Source: Paenibacillus sp. N3.4 | GTDB taxonomy: Bacteria > Bacillota > Bacilli > Paenibacillales > NBRC-103111 | Direction: 5' to 3' | Assembly: GCF_008017805.1 (NCBI RefSeq) | Contig: NZ_VRTT01000037.1 | Coordinates: 1 to 64,000 of the forward strand | Length of the DNA: 64,000 nt | In this document: positions 26,059-34,863 of the stretch, piece after piece | How positions within the stretch are numbered: position 1 is the first letter of the stretch | Layout: each line of letters starts with the position of its first letter | Program-made: the position numbers and the translations under genes | The notes under the pieces: generated by a model | What the model was told of the DNA's origin: nothing | The model's input: the letters and a program-made list of their open reading frames with translations, nothing else | Databases searched by the model: none

Positions 26059-27219
26059 ATGATTACTTTTGCAGAAAGAGTTAAAGGTGTCATCTTTGGC
26101 ACAGCATTTGGCGATGCGATGGGCGCGGTTGTTGAGAAAATGACCTATAGCCAAATTAAAGACAAATACGGCAGAGTCGAAACGACGAAAACGAAGTGGT
26201 GGAAAGCGGATTTTCCGGAAGCAGCAAGACTGGCCCGAATGAGGGGCCAAGGTATCGTGACCGACGATACGTTAATGACGCTTGCCCTCATGAATGTGTA
26301 TGGAACAGAACGACGTCACTTGGACGCGTATGATTTGGCGAATGAATTTGTGAAGGAGATTGCCTTCCGACCTAGATATATCCCCGAGCTTGGGAAAGAA
26401 ACGATGATCTTAGAACGACTGTTTTACCCGGAAAAGCATATTTTCAATCGTCATGTATTGGCGAATTGCGAGCCTCGCGAAGGGGGCTATGGCAATATGG
26501 TCAATTGTGGCGCAGCGATGTATATATCTCCCGTAGGGATTGTAAATGCCTGTAATCCCAAGGGTGCTTACGATGAAGCGATCCTATTTGCATCAGGACA
26601 TCAGCTTAGCTACGGCTTGGAAGCCGCAGGGGTCATGGCTTGTTGTGTAGCCAAGGCATTTGAGCCTGGAGCAACAGTCGCTGATATCGTAAATACGGCT
26701 TTATTGTATGCGAAAGACGGTACGAAGAGAGCCATTCAGGACCTTTGTGAAACGGCTGCTAAGCTGCGAGATCAAAGAGAAAACCGAGATGAAGTGGTGC
26801 AACAATTTCACGCCGTTATCGGCAAATATTCGCCAATGGGCGATGATGTGAACCGCAGTATCGATAAATTAGGGATTCCTACCAACCACTACACACCTAG
26901 CCGTTTATTCGCGATTGAAGAGCTTCCGCTTGCGCTGGCTTACATGGTCTTGCATGACGGTAATTTCTTAGAGGCGGTCAAAGACGGAGTGAGCTCCGGC
27001 CGCGATACGGATTCTATTGGGGTGATGATTGGGGCTATTTTAGGAGCGATGCAAGGCATTACGGCCATACCCGCTGAGGAAATCGCGGTCCTTGAGGCCA
27101 GTAATAAGCAAGAGATAGAGAAGCATTGCAATCAATTTATCGAAAGCGCAGCTTATATTATTCAGCAAGATCTAAAGCAGAATCATCTCAGAGAACAACA
27201 GCTTCATTCCATCCATTAA
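26059..27219 (+). CDS. ADP-ribosylglycohydrolase family protein
   Basis: 386 residues from ATG 26059 after GGGAGTGGAGA. Family motifs: GTAFGDAMGAVVEKM, VTDDTLMTLALM and SGRDTDSIGVMIGAI, which carry the aspartates that bind two magnesium ions. This family cleaves N-glycosidic bonds to ribose in ADP-ribosyl proteins. Operonic members beside nucleoside transporters and PfkB kinases, such as E. coli YegU, are thought to act on small ribosylated molecules. Confidence 0.9.
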   Translation: MITFAERVKGVIFGTAFGDAMGAVVEKMTYSQIKDKYGRVETTKTKWWKADFPEAARLARMRGQGIVTDDTLMTLALMNVYGTERRHLDAYDLANEFVKEIAFRPRYIPELGKETMILERLFYPEKHIFNRHVLANCEPREGGYGNMVNCGAAMYISPVGIVNACNPKGAYDEAILFASGHQLSYGLEAAGVMACCVAKAFEPGATVADIVNTALLYAKDGTKRAIQDLCETAAKLRDQRENRDEVVQQFHAVIGKYSPMGDDVNRSIDKLGIPTNHYTPSRLFAIEELPLALAYMVLHDGNFLEAVKDGVSSGRDTDSIGVMIGAILGAMQGITAIPAEEIAVLEASNKQEIEKHCNQFIESAAYIIQQDLKQNHLREQQLHSIH

Positions 27220-27234
27220 AAGGCGGTGTATACA

Positions 27235-29340
27235 TTGATTCCTTCGAATTACTTAGAAAAAGTGTATTCAGGTTACTTGGGCATGAATATTGGCATTAGG
27301 CTGGGCGCACCGGTTGAGCCGACGATTTGGACTTACGAACGAATAAAAAATACGTATGGTGATATCACGGACTATGTGAAGCAATACAAAAACTTTGCAG
27401 CGGATGACGATGCAAATGGTCCATTTTATTTTTTAAGAGCGCTCTATGATGATGCGGCTAATCGTGAATTGACTCCGAATGATGTTGCAAGAGCGTGGCT
27501 GAATTATACGCGTGAAGGCGTGGGCATGTTCTGGTGGGGCGGTTATGGAATTAGCACGGAACATACGGCTTATATCAATTTGAAAAAGGGCATTCAAGCG
27601 CCGCAAGCCGGTTCCATTGAGCAAAACGGAGAAATTATCGCCGAGCAAATTGGCGGGCAAATCTTTATTGATACATGGGGCTTAGTAAATCCAGGCAATC
27701 CTCAAAAAGCGGCTGATTATGGCGAAGCGGCTGCCCGCGTGTCGCATGACGGAGAAGGTATTCTTGGAGCCAGATTTTTCTGTGCGGCCATTTCCAAAGC
27801 ATTTGAAACGAGTGAAATTAATGCTATCATTGAGGCAGGCTTGGCTCAAATTCCGGAGGATTCCACTTATGCACAGGTAGCGAGAGCGGTGTTGGCTTTC
27901 CACGCCAGTCAACCTGACGACTTCCGAGCTTGCCGTGATATGCTTGAAAGAGATTGGGGTTACGATAAATATACAGGCGTCTGCCATATTATTCCCAATG
28001 CGGGAATATGTATACTGGCTATGATCTATGGTCAAGGCGACTTTAACAGAACCGTTGAGATTGCTACGATGTGCGGTTGGGACACGGATTGTAATGCAGG
28101 AAACGTCGGTACGGTATTAGGCGTTGCTTGCGGCGTGGAGGGAATCGCACATAAATATAGAAAACCCATCAATGATTCTATCGTGATGTCGGGTATTTCC
28201 GGTTATTTAAACATTTTGGATATTCCTACGTATGCGAAGGAACTGGCTATTCTGGGCTATCGATTGGCGAATGAGCCTTGTCCGGAGTCACTCTTGAGCA
28301 GTTTTAGAGAGCATGAAGTCTACTTTGATTTTGAGCTGCCGGGATCGACACACAATATTCGCGTTTCCGATCCGTTTTTCTGTGAAATCAAGCATTCTAC
28401 TGAAAAATCGGTCCAAGGATCAGGTTCGCTTGAAGTGACATTCGATCGAATGACCCGGGGCGAGCAATCCAAAATCTATTATAAACCTTTTTATACACGG
28501 GACGATTTTAGTGACGAGAGATATTCCCCAACGCTTGCGCCGAAAGCTTTCTCAGGCCAGAAAGTGTCTATGAATATTTATCTCGACCAATGGAATGGCA
28601 ATGAAACGATGGGCTTTGCTCCTTATGTGCGACTCGCTACGAGCAAAAAAGAGATCTTACAAGGCTATGTAAAGCTTGTCAACAATGAATGGCTGCAGGT
28701 AGAATTTGAAATTCCTGATTCCGAAGGTGAACTCATTGATGAAGTTGGCATTGTGTTGGAGTCCTATTCACTAGTCAAGTATAAAAGTTTGGGACGTATA
28801 TTTATCGATGAATTCAGAATTCACGGAAAATCCAATTACACCATAGACTTTAATAAGCAATTAATTAACTTTGGCTGTGTAACGCCTTTTGCTCATAATC
28901 ATGGAGCATGGAGTCTCGTCAAAGATGCAATGTATCTAATGACGGCAGAGCCTTGCGAAGCGTATACAGGCAATTATTTCTCCAGGGATTATGAAGTTTC
29001 TTTAAATATTAATCCGCAGCATGGTCCTTCGCATATGGTGGCTGTACGTGCGCAAGGCGCGATGCGAGGTTACCATGTTGGATTTGATGGCGATAATGAA
29101 GTTTCCCTATACATCAATAATTTTGGCTATAAAAAGCTGGCAAGTCGCCAATTTGCGTGGAAATTCCAGCAAGGATACGATTTCAAGGTGACTGTGCAAG
29201 GAGATACCATTACGCTGATTATTGATGGAGAAGAGATTTTACAACACAAAGATGAAACATTTAGTTACGGAATGTACGGAGTCAGTACGATTTCAGCAGC
29301 AAGAACGTATTTCCGCCATATGAAATTAGCAGAGATCTAG
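27235..29340 (+). CDS. ADP-ribosylglycohydrolase family protein with C-terminal extension
   Basis: About 701 residues; I prefer TTG 27235 (nine bases after AAAGGCGG) to GTG 27226. Residues about 5-350 form the hydrolase domain (GYLGMNIGIRLGAPVEP, FAADDDANGPFYFL, MCGWDTDCNAGNVGTVLG). The remaining 350 residues look like beta-rich modules resembling concanavalin or laminin G folds (IDEFRIHGKSNYTIDF, YFRHMKLAEI). No signal peptide, so cytosolic. It differs from its neighbour in having ADDDAN in place of TDDT. Confidence 0.88.
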   Translation: MIPSNYLEKVYSGYLGMNIGIRLGAPVEPTIWTYERIKNTYGDITDYVKQYKNFAADDDANGPFYFLRALYDDAANRELTPNDVARAWLNYTREGVGMFWWGGYGISTEHTAYINLKKGIQAPQAGSIEQNGEIIAEQIGGQIFIDTWGLVNPGNPQKAADYGEAAARVSHDGEGILGARFFCAAISKAFETSEINAIIEAGLAQIPEDSTYAQVARAVLAFHASQPDDFRACRDMLERDWGYDKYTGVCHIIPNAGICILAMIYGQGDFNRTVEIATMCGWDTDCNAGNVGTVLGVACGVEGIAHKYRKPINDSIVMSGISGYLNILDIPTYAKELAILGYRLANEPCPESLLSSFREHEVYFDFELPGSTHNIRVSDPFFCEIKHSTEKSVQGSGSLEVTFDRMTRGEQSKIYYKPFYTRDDFSDERYSPTLAPKAFSGQKVSMNIYLDQWNGNETMGFAPYVRLATSKKEILQGYVKLVNNEWLQVEFEIPDSEGELIDEVGIVLESYSLVKYKSLGRIFIDEFRIHGKSNYTIDFNKQLINFGCVTPFAHNHGAWSLVKDAMYLMTAEPCEAYTGNYFSRDYEVSLNINPQHGPSHMVAVRAQGAMRGYHVGFDGDNEVSLYINNFGYKKLASRQFAWKFQQGYDFKVTVQGDTITLIIDGEEILQHKDETFSYGMYGVSTISAARTYFRHMKLAEI

Positions 29341-29366
29341 GATTTTTTGGTGAATCGAGGCAGCCT

Positions 29367-30260
29367 ATGAAAATTATTGTTATTGGTAGTGCAAATATGG
29401 ATATGGTCATGCAAACAAGCCGTATTCCTGAAATTGGCGAAACGATGAGAGGCAACGGATTTTTCCTTTCAGCTGGGGGTAAAGGAGCCAACCAAGCCGT
29501 GGCTTGCGCAAAAATGGGTGCAGATACGTGGTTCATGGCGAAAGTGGGAGATGATCTATTCGGTCAATCCTTGATGAACAGTCTTGCAGGTTTTGGGGTG
29601 CACACCGACTTTATTCATGCCGAGCCTAACGTCACGACGGGTGTTGCCGCCATTACGGTATGCGAGGGGAATAATTCGATTATTTTGGATGGCGGGGCCA
29701 ATAATCAGCTTACTCCGGCCTATATTCAAGGCTACAAAGAAGAATTGCTCTCCGCCGCAGCGATTATGCTGCAGTTGGAAATACCGATGGAATCCGTGTA
29801 TGAAACGATTCAACTGGTCAAAGGGAAAGTGCCGATTTTTCTTAATCCGGCGCCCGCTGTGCCGATTGAGGATGCTATTTTGCAAGGTGTCGATTATTTT
29901 ACGCCGAACGAAATTGAGTGCCGTGCCTATACGGACGTGGATATCCAAAGTATTGATGACGCATTTGCGGCTTTGAACATATTAAGGGCGAAGGGGATTC
30001 AATTCCCTCTAGTTACCCTTGGTGAAAAGGGCATTGTTTATTATAACGGTACGGATAATGTGTATAAAGAAGGACGTAAAGTCCAAACGGTCGATACAAC
30101 GGCTGCGGGAGATACGTTCTCGGGCACACTTGCGGCGATGATTATATCGGGCAAAAGTATGGATGAAGCAGTGGACATTGCTCAACTGGCCTCATCCATA
30201 GCTGTCACTCGCTTGGGTGCGCAAAATGCAATTCCGTATATTTCAGAAATCATTTCATAG
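29367..30260 (+). CDS. rbsK: Ribokinase, PfkB family
   Basis: 297 residues. Ribokinase pattern: IGSANMDMVMQTSRIPEIGETM, SAGGKGANQAVACAKMG, LNPAPAVP, TLGEKG, and DTTAAGDTFSG around the catalytic aspartate (AAGD here instead of the usual GAGD). Expected to phosphorylate ribose at O5 for entry to the pentose phosphate pathway. Closes the operon. Confidence 0.9.
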   Translation: MKIIVIGSANMDMVMQTSRIPEIGETMRGNGFFLSAGGKGANQAVACAKMGADTWFMAKVGDDLFGQSLMNSLAGFGVHTDFIHAEPNVTTGVAAITVCEGNNSIILDGGANNQLTPAYIQGYKEELLSAAAIMLQLEIPMESVYETIQLVKGKVPIFLNPAPAVPIEDAILQGVDYFTPNEIECRAYTDVDIQSIDDAFAALNILRAKGIQFPLVTLGEKGIVYYNGTDNVYKEGRKVQTVDTTAAGDTFSGTLAAMIISGKSMDEAVDIAQLASSIAVTRLGAQNAIPYISEIIS

Positions 30261-30270
30261 ATAGAAAAGG

Positions 30271-30474
30271 TTGGAAGAATGGATAAAACTAGTGGTGATT
30301 TTCACTGCTAGTTTTTTTGTATGCCAGAATTTATATGTTTTTGGGAACGTTAATGTTTTACAAAAACATGCTTGTAAGGAGATGGCTCTGCAAAGCGGGT
30401 ATGTCTGGAATGATAACGCTGTTTTGAAACTGTCGAACAACTCCAGAATGTTTAGTCTACAATCGATCAAATGA
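30271..30474 (+). CDS. Possible small membrane or exported peptide
   Basis: 67 codons from a TTG, weak ribosome site (AAAGG). The N-terminal third is hydrophobic after EEWIK, like a signal or anchor. Its C-terminal codons coincide with the left arm of an inverted repeat (CTGTCGAACAACTC at 30429). No family recognised; may be chance. Confidence 0.3.
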   Translation: MEEWIKLVVIFTASFFVCQNLYVFGNVNVLQKHACKEMALQSGYVWNDNAVLKLSNNSRMFSLQSIK

Positions 30475-30536
30475 TCTGAGAACCAATTTGTCTGCTTTTT
30501 AATAAAATTTTGATCGCCTAAAAGAGTTGTTCGACA
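30429..30536. repeat. Inverted repeat pair, 14 bp arms
   Basis: CTGTCGAACAACTC at about 30429-30442 and its exact complement GAGTTGTTCGACAG at about 30523-30536, roughly 80 bp apart. The right arm runs into the palindromic repeats that follow. Confidence 0.6.
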
Positions 30537-30541
30537 GCGAC

Positions 30542-30681
30542 GATATAAGCGCGAAAATCGTGCTTACAGTGAGAAAAAAGGAGAGAATGGGAGGGAAGTT
30601 GAGCTGTAAAGCGGATTTTCCGCGTTACAGAAGGCGGATAGTCCGACAGCGACGCTGTAAGCACGAAAATCGTGCTTACAG
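30542..30681. repeat. Three palindromic 27 bp repeats
   Basis: Hairpins at about 30543-30569, 30604-30630 and 30655-30681. The third is perfect: CTGTAAGCACGA, AAA, TCGTGCTTACAG. The first is a copy with wobble positions (ATAAGCGCGA). The second has the same outer arms (CTGTAA/TTACAG) with core GCGGA/TCCGC. CGACAGCGACG directly precedes copies one and three. This resembles REP-type or MITE-like extragenic elements. Confidence 0.75.
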
Positions 30682-30808
30682 ATAGGACCGTAGGATTCCC
30701 AGACGATTTTCCTACTAGCGTCTCGAATGTTCTAGCTCAAATCTTTCTATTTATAAATTTCATTGAATTCATAGTATAATGTTCCTAATGACATATGGAG
30801 GAACTAAA

Positions 30809-31765
30809 ATGACCTTAATTAAACAATTGCAAGCGCCTGAAGAGTTTGTTGGTTTCTATCTGATTAAAGAGTTGGAGATTAAACAAACGAATACGACTCC
30901 TGCCAAAGATTTCATGGATATCGTCCTCTGTGATTCTAGTGGACAAATTTCTGCGAAGCTTTGGGATGTGAGCTCGACGGATAAGGAAACTTTTTTCCCT
31001 ATGACGCTGGTTAAAGTCCAGGGTCTTGTCCAAACGTATCGGGAAAAGCTCCAAGTGAAAGTAGGACGGCTGCGCAAGGTATTACCGGAAGACGGCGTCA
31101 ACATTACGGATTTTATCCGTTCCGCTCCCATTAGTCCAAATGATCTGATTCATACAATTAATCAAGTTTTGGAAAGCATTGTGAATCCCCCGATCAAATC
31201 GATCGTATCTTTCTGCGTATCTAAAGTAGAAGAGAAGCTGAATCATTATCCCGCAGCCAAAACTCATCATCATGCTTATTTTGCGGGTCTGGCCTATCAC
31301 ATTGTTCGGATGCTGGAAATTGGTGAATTTATTTGCAAGCAGCGCCCTTTTCTAAATGAGGATTTAATTAAGGCCGGTATTATTCTTCATGATATAGCCA
31401 AACCGGAAGAAATGATTGCGCAGTTAGGCATCGTTTCGGATTATAGCGTATCAGGTAAGCTTCTCGGGCATATTGCGATGGCCTCCAGTTGGATTACGGA
31501 AGCGGCTTTGCACGATGGGCTTGATCTTCAGTCGGATCTCGTGATTGGTCTGCAGCATATCGTATTGTCTCACCATAACTTGCCTGAATGGGGCAGCCCT
31601 GTGCTTCCGCAGCTTCCTGAAGCTGTCGCGCTGCACTATATAGATTCGATGGATGCGAAGCTGCAGATGGTCGAGGATACGCTGCTGACGACTCCGGAAA
31701 CAGAACCATGGACCCCCATGATTCGAGGTTTAGAGAATAAAGCTATCTATCGTTTGAAATTATAA
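30809..31765 (+). CDS. yhaM: 3'-5' exoribonuclease YhaM
   Basis: 318 residues from ATG 30809, with TGGAGG upstream; the frame stays open ten codons further. N-terminal OB-fold (about 12-85), then an HD domain (AKTHHHAYFAGLAYHIVRMLEI, IILHDIAKPEEM, LQHIVLSHH). Length and order match Bacillus YhaM, which degrades RNA and single-stranded DNA from the 3' end with manganese. It stands alone between terminators. Confidence 0.92.
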   Translation: MTLIKQLQAPEEFVGFYLIKELEIKQTNTTPAKDFMDIVLCDSSGQISAKLWDVSSTDKETFFPMTLVKVQGLVQTYREKLQVKVGRLRKVLPEDGVNITDFIRSAPISPNDLIHTINQVLESIVNPPIKSIVSFCVSKVEEKLNHYPAAKTHHHAYFAGLAYHIVRMLEIGEFICKQRPFLNEDLIKAGIILHDIAKPEEMIAQLGIVSDYSVSGKLLGHIAMASSWITEAALHDGLDLQSDLVIGLQHIVLSHHNLPEWGSPVLPQLPEAVALHYIDSMDAKLQMVEDTLLTTPETEPWTPMIRGLENKAIYRLKL

Positions 31766-31777
31766 TCATCATAGTCT

Positions 31778-31828
31778 GCCTGACGTTTACGACCAGCTGC
31801 TGGGGTAACGGCGAGCAGGCTTTTTTTT
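31778..31828 (+). terminator. Intrinsic terminator after yhaM
   Basis: GCCTG with following bases pairs with GCAGGC, and an inner CGTTTAC/GTAACG stem; eight T follow. Confidence 0.75.
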
Positions 31829-31900
31829 ATGGATGACAGGTGAGCACTTATCAATTTATAGTAGGGGTTAAAGAGATAGATAGAAACGGAGGGGTAAGCG

Positions 31901-32190
31901 ATGGTTAGAATGATTATTGCCGATGATGAGCCTATGATGAGAAAAGGCTTGCAAACCCTGGAATGGCGGGAGATGGGGTTTGAAGTCATAGGAATCGCCG
32001 AGAATGGTTTGCAGGCTTACGAAATGATAGCGGCGCTGCAGCCTGATCTCATTTTGACTGACATTCGCATGCCCGGTTTGAATGGGATATCGTAATAGAG
32101 CGGCTGCACGAGGAGAAGCTGTCTTGCAAAGTCGTGTTTATTACAGCTTAGCATCAGCTTGATTACGCGCTTAAAGCGATTGATTTTGAA
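31901..32190 (+). pseudogene. Response regulator remnant (YesN type)
   Basis: The first 64 codons give a clean receiver-domain start (MIIADDEPMMRKGLQTLEW, DLILTDIRMPGLNG) and then stop at 32093. After a frame change the receiver continues (IERLHEEKLSCKVVFITA, a TAG, HQLDYALKAIDFEK) to about 32190, where homology ends abruptly. Its effector domain is gone. Confidence 0.8.
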
Positions 32191-32191
32191 A

Positions 32192-32332
32192 AATTTCTCC
32201 GATCAATACACGACAGACTATGCAGCGATGTTTGCCGCTATTCTTATGGCTACCTTACCTACCATCTTATTAACCGCTATTTTTAACAAACGTATCATGG
32301 CAGGCATGACTGCAGGTGCGATAAAAGGTTAA
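32192..32332 (+). pseudogene. 3' end of a sugar ABC permease (MalG type)
   Basis: 46 codons (FSDQYTTDYAAMFAAILMA, then TLPTILLTAIFN, ending MTAGAIKG and TAA) match the last part of MalG-type permeases. It is fused directly to the response regulator remnant, so a deletion has removed everything between. The genes lost were probably the rest of a regulator and an ABC importer. Confidence 0.75.
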
Positions 32333-32354
32333 TCAATTACGCTTATTTACGATA

Positions 32355-32402
32355 AAAGTCAGTTCAAACTCCGCATGATGGAGATTGAACTGACTTTTTT
32401 GT
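32355..32402 (+). terminator. Intrinsic terminator left from the deleted permease operon
   Basis: AAGTCAGTTCAAACTCC pairs with GGAGATTGAACTGACTT, followed by TTTTTT. Confidence 0.88.
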
Positions 32403-32572
32403 TTGTCTCGATGCAGGGATGGTCGAATCATCGGGGAGTCTAAGCTGGCAGGAGGGCTGTTTATTTTTGTTTTTCGAATGTTTACATCGAATTAAGCAGG
32501 AAAGCATCGAACCCCGTCGAATTTTTACTTATTGTTCAGTTCTGCAAGACAGCATGGGGGAATGTATGTTTG

Positions 32573-34498
32573 ATGAAAAAAATAGTTGAAATGTTCTTGA
32601 TTTCTCTGTTGGTTATGATGATTGGTTGCAGTTTCGTGGCTCCCCTAGCGCATGCTGAAGTCCCGTCAGAAGGAAACCCAATTCGAGTATGGAGCATCAT
32701 GTGGGGTGGTGAAGCTGCCACCGTTCAAGATATAGCAGATGATTTACATTCAGATAAATGGATACAAATCAATGATTTGAAGGCAATCCCCAGCAAACCT
32801 GAAGGCGTTAATACGGCTTGGATCAAAATAGATCTTCCTTCCGTGAATTCTAATCATTTGGGTGTTTATATCAGTGAGATGTTCGCTCAGCATTCATGGG
32901 TATATGTCGGAGATCAATTCGTTGAAGAAATGAGTTATCATTTTCCTTATGATGTGCAGCGTTTCTTGCTTCCTCTAAGTATGTCGTACTCCAATAAAAC
33001 GATTTATTTGAAAATAGAAACAACGTTGGAGCGTCTAGGGATCTATTCGGATATTCGTGTTGACGAATATTCTGAGCTTCTGCGCTTATTTGTTATTCGG
33101 GATCTTGGAAACATTATTTTGGGCTGTTCGTTTTTTTTTATCGCGTTTATTATGTTGATTTGTTCCTTTTTTCTCAAGAAGAGTCAACTTCCGACGTGGA
33201 TCTCGTTAAGTATCTTGATATTATCCATGGGGATGATATTCCTTACTTGCTCGCCTTTTATGTTTACTTATTTTGAAAGATATGGATCTATTTTACTGGA
33301 TTCATTTGACTTTTCTTTGGCCGTTTTTTTGCCTTCCCTTACGTTCTTTTTCGAGAAAGTGTTTGATGATGGGAAGTTAAGGCTGATAAGAAGATTTAGA
33401 TATTTCCAAGTGATCTACTCAATCCTTATGATTGTATTTATGGTTATTAACCAACTCTCTCAGTATAAATTTTCCGACATGTATTATTTTGTATCGATTA
33501 CATTATTAGGTTATATCATTCTCTTACAGCTCGTAATTTTAATTAGATATTGTGTTGTTTATGCGATGAAAGGCAATAAAGATGCGATTATATGTTCAAC
33601 AGGCATTGCTTTATTTGCCATTTTGACCGTTATCGACCTTGTTTGTTATAACATGAGTTCATTTACGTACCAAATTTTCTTATGGAAGTGGGGAATCGTT
33701 GGGTTTGTTATCTCATTAATTGTTACATTGGGAAGAAGATTTGCTGCCAATCAAGAACAATTAGTGAATTACTCCAAGGAATTGGAGTTTTATAATCAGC
33801 AGCTTCAGCTCTCTGAGAAAATGGAAATGATCAGCTCGCTTGCTGCATCCGTAGCGCATGAAGTGAGAAACCCTTTACAAGTGACACGTGGTTTTTTGCA
33901 GCTGGTTGCAGGAAAAACGGATGACAAGAATAAAGCGTATATGATGATTGCGATAGAAGAACTAGACCGCGCCTCGCATATTATTACTGACTTTTTGACG
34001 TTTGCTAAACCCGAGCTCGAAGAGCTGACGGAATTAAATATTGCAGAAGAGTTAGTACAAATAGAGGGAATTATCGTCCCATTAGCTACGCTTCACGGGG
34101 GTAGAGTCTATCTGGACATTCCTCAAGATCTTTATATCATTGGCAATTCGTCCAAATTGAAACAAGCGTTTATTAATATGATTAAAAACAGTATCGAGGC
34201 ATTCCACGAGGATGGTCATATTCACATTTGGGCTTACGGGAAGAACGATAAGATATTCATCCATATTAAAGATAACGGTGAGGGCATAGAACCGTCGAAG
34301 TTATCCAAACTTGGGGAACCTTACTTTTCGACGAAAACAAAAGGAACGGGGCTCGGTTTGATGGTCACCTTTCGTATTATTGAAGCTATGAAAGGCCATA
34401 TTAGCTTCAAAAGTCAGATGAATTTGGGGACCGAGGCTGTTATTGAATTCCCTGCAGCCAGTCAAAGTACTAGAAATCAAAAAGGTACTTCACTTTAA
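32573..34498 (+). CDS. Sensor histidine kinase with seven-segment membrane sensor
   Basis: 641 residues from ATG 32573. Signal peptide (about 1-29), an extracellular beta-rich domain to about 180 resembling 7TMR-DISM sensors, about seven membrane segments (180-400), a HisKA domain with the phosphoacceptor (SLAASVAHEVRNPLQ), and an HATPase domain (NMIKNSIEAF, DNGEGIEPSKL, GTGLGLMVTFRI) of the sporulation-kinase type. No response regulator is adjacent. It faces the NHLP peptide gene across a shared terminator, so it could be the receptor for that peptide (inference). Confidence 0.9.
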   Translation: MKKIVEMFLISLLVMMIGCSFVAPLAHAEVPSEGNPIRVWSIMWGGEAATVQDIADDLHSDKWIQINDLKAIPSKPEGVNTAWIKIDLPSVNSNHLGVYISEMFAQHSWVYVGDQFVEEMSYHFPYDVQRFLLPLSMSYSNKTIYLKIETTLERLGIYSDIRVDEYSELLRLFVIRDLGNIILGCSFFFIAFIMLICSFFLKKSQLPTWISLSILILSMGMIFLTCSPFMFTYFERYGSILLDSFDFSLAVFLPSLTFFFEKVFDDGKLRLIRRFRYFQVIYSILMIVFMVINQLSQYKFSDMYYFVSITLLGYIILLQLVILIRYCVVYAMKGNKDAIICSTGIALFAILTVIDLVCYNMSSFTYQIFLWKWGIVGFVISLIVTLGRRFAANQEQLVNYSKELEFYNQQLQLSEKMEMISSLAASVAHEVRNPLQVTRGFLQLVAGKTDDKNKAYMMIAIEELDRASHIITDFLTFAKPELEELTELNIAEELVQIEGIIVPLATLHGGRVYLDIPQDLYIIGNSSKLKQAFINMIKNSIEAFHEDGHIHIWAYGKNDKIFIHIKDNGEGIEPSKLSKLGEPYFSTKTKGTGLGLMVTFRIIEAMKGHISFKSQMNLGTEAVIEFPAASQSTRNQKGTSL

Positions 34499-34513
34499 CC
34501 GTGAAGTACCTTT
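34481..34513. terminator. Bidirectional terminator between kinase and peptide operon
   Basis: AAAGGTACTTCAC pairs with GTGAAGTACCTTT. The stem overlaps the kinase stop codon. Confidence 0.8.
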
Positions 34514-34542
34514 CATTTATGTAGGACTTTATCATGTTGTTA

Positions 34543-34782
34543 TTACCAAATATAATCTTCCGAAGATGAAGTAACCAATACTTTTGCCGGATTCGTAGGG
34601 ATGACGAGCACAAACTCAGTTGACGTTTCTTCTACAGTCTTAATTGTGATGTCAGCAGGAATCGTGATGTTAAAGGCTTGTTTCAGAGCTGCTTTCGGAT
34701 CGACAAGAAGTTGCTCTTTAAATGAATCATCTTCCCAAGCTTTTTGAATAATTTTCGCTTTTAAAACTTCATTAGATGACAT
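34543..34782 (-). CDS. NHLP leader peptide family RiPP precursor
   Basis: 79 residues. The leader follows the nitrile-hydratase-alpha-like pattern (AKIIQKAWEDDSFKEQLL, DPKAALKQAFNITIPADI, VEETSTEFVLVIPTNP). The last 15 or so residues (AKVLVTSSSEDYIW) would be the core; it ends in Trp and has three Ser and one Thr but no Cys, and no double-glycine cleavage site. GTAGGAG precedes ATG. It lies downstream of the isoprenoid-synthase-like gene in the same operon. No cyclodehydratase, radical SAM or peptidase gene is nearby. Confidence 0.85.
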   Translation of the reverse strand: MSSNEVLKAKIIQKAWEDDSFKEQLLVDPKAALKQAFNITIPADITIKTVEETSTEFVLVIPTNPAKVLVTSSSEDYIW

Positions 34783-34863
34783 GCCTAATCACTCCTACTC
34801 GAATGGGTAATTTTTCCTACAAAAAAAATTATATCACGAATATTCAGAATAATCCATTAAAAT

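Noticed and set aside
34543-34782. Nitrile hydratase alpha subunit gene
   Set aside because: Only the leader-like N-terminal similarity is present; the cobalt/iron Cys motif and the rest of the enzyme are absent.
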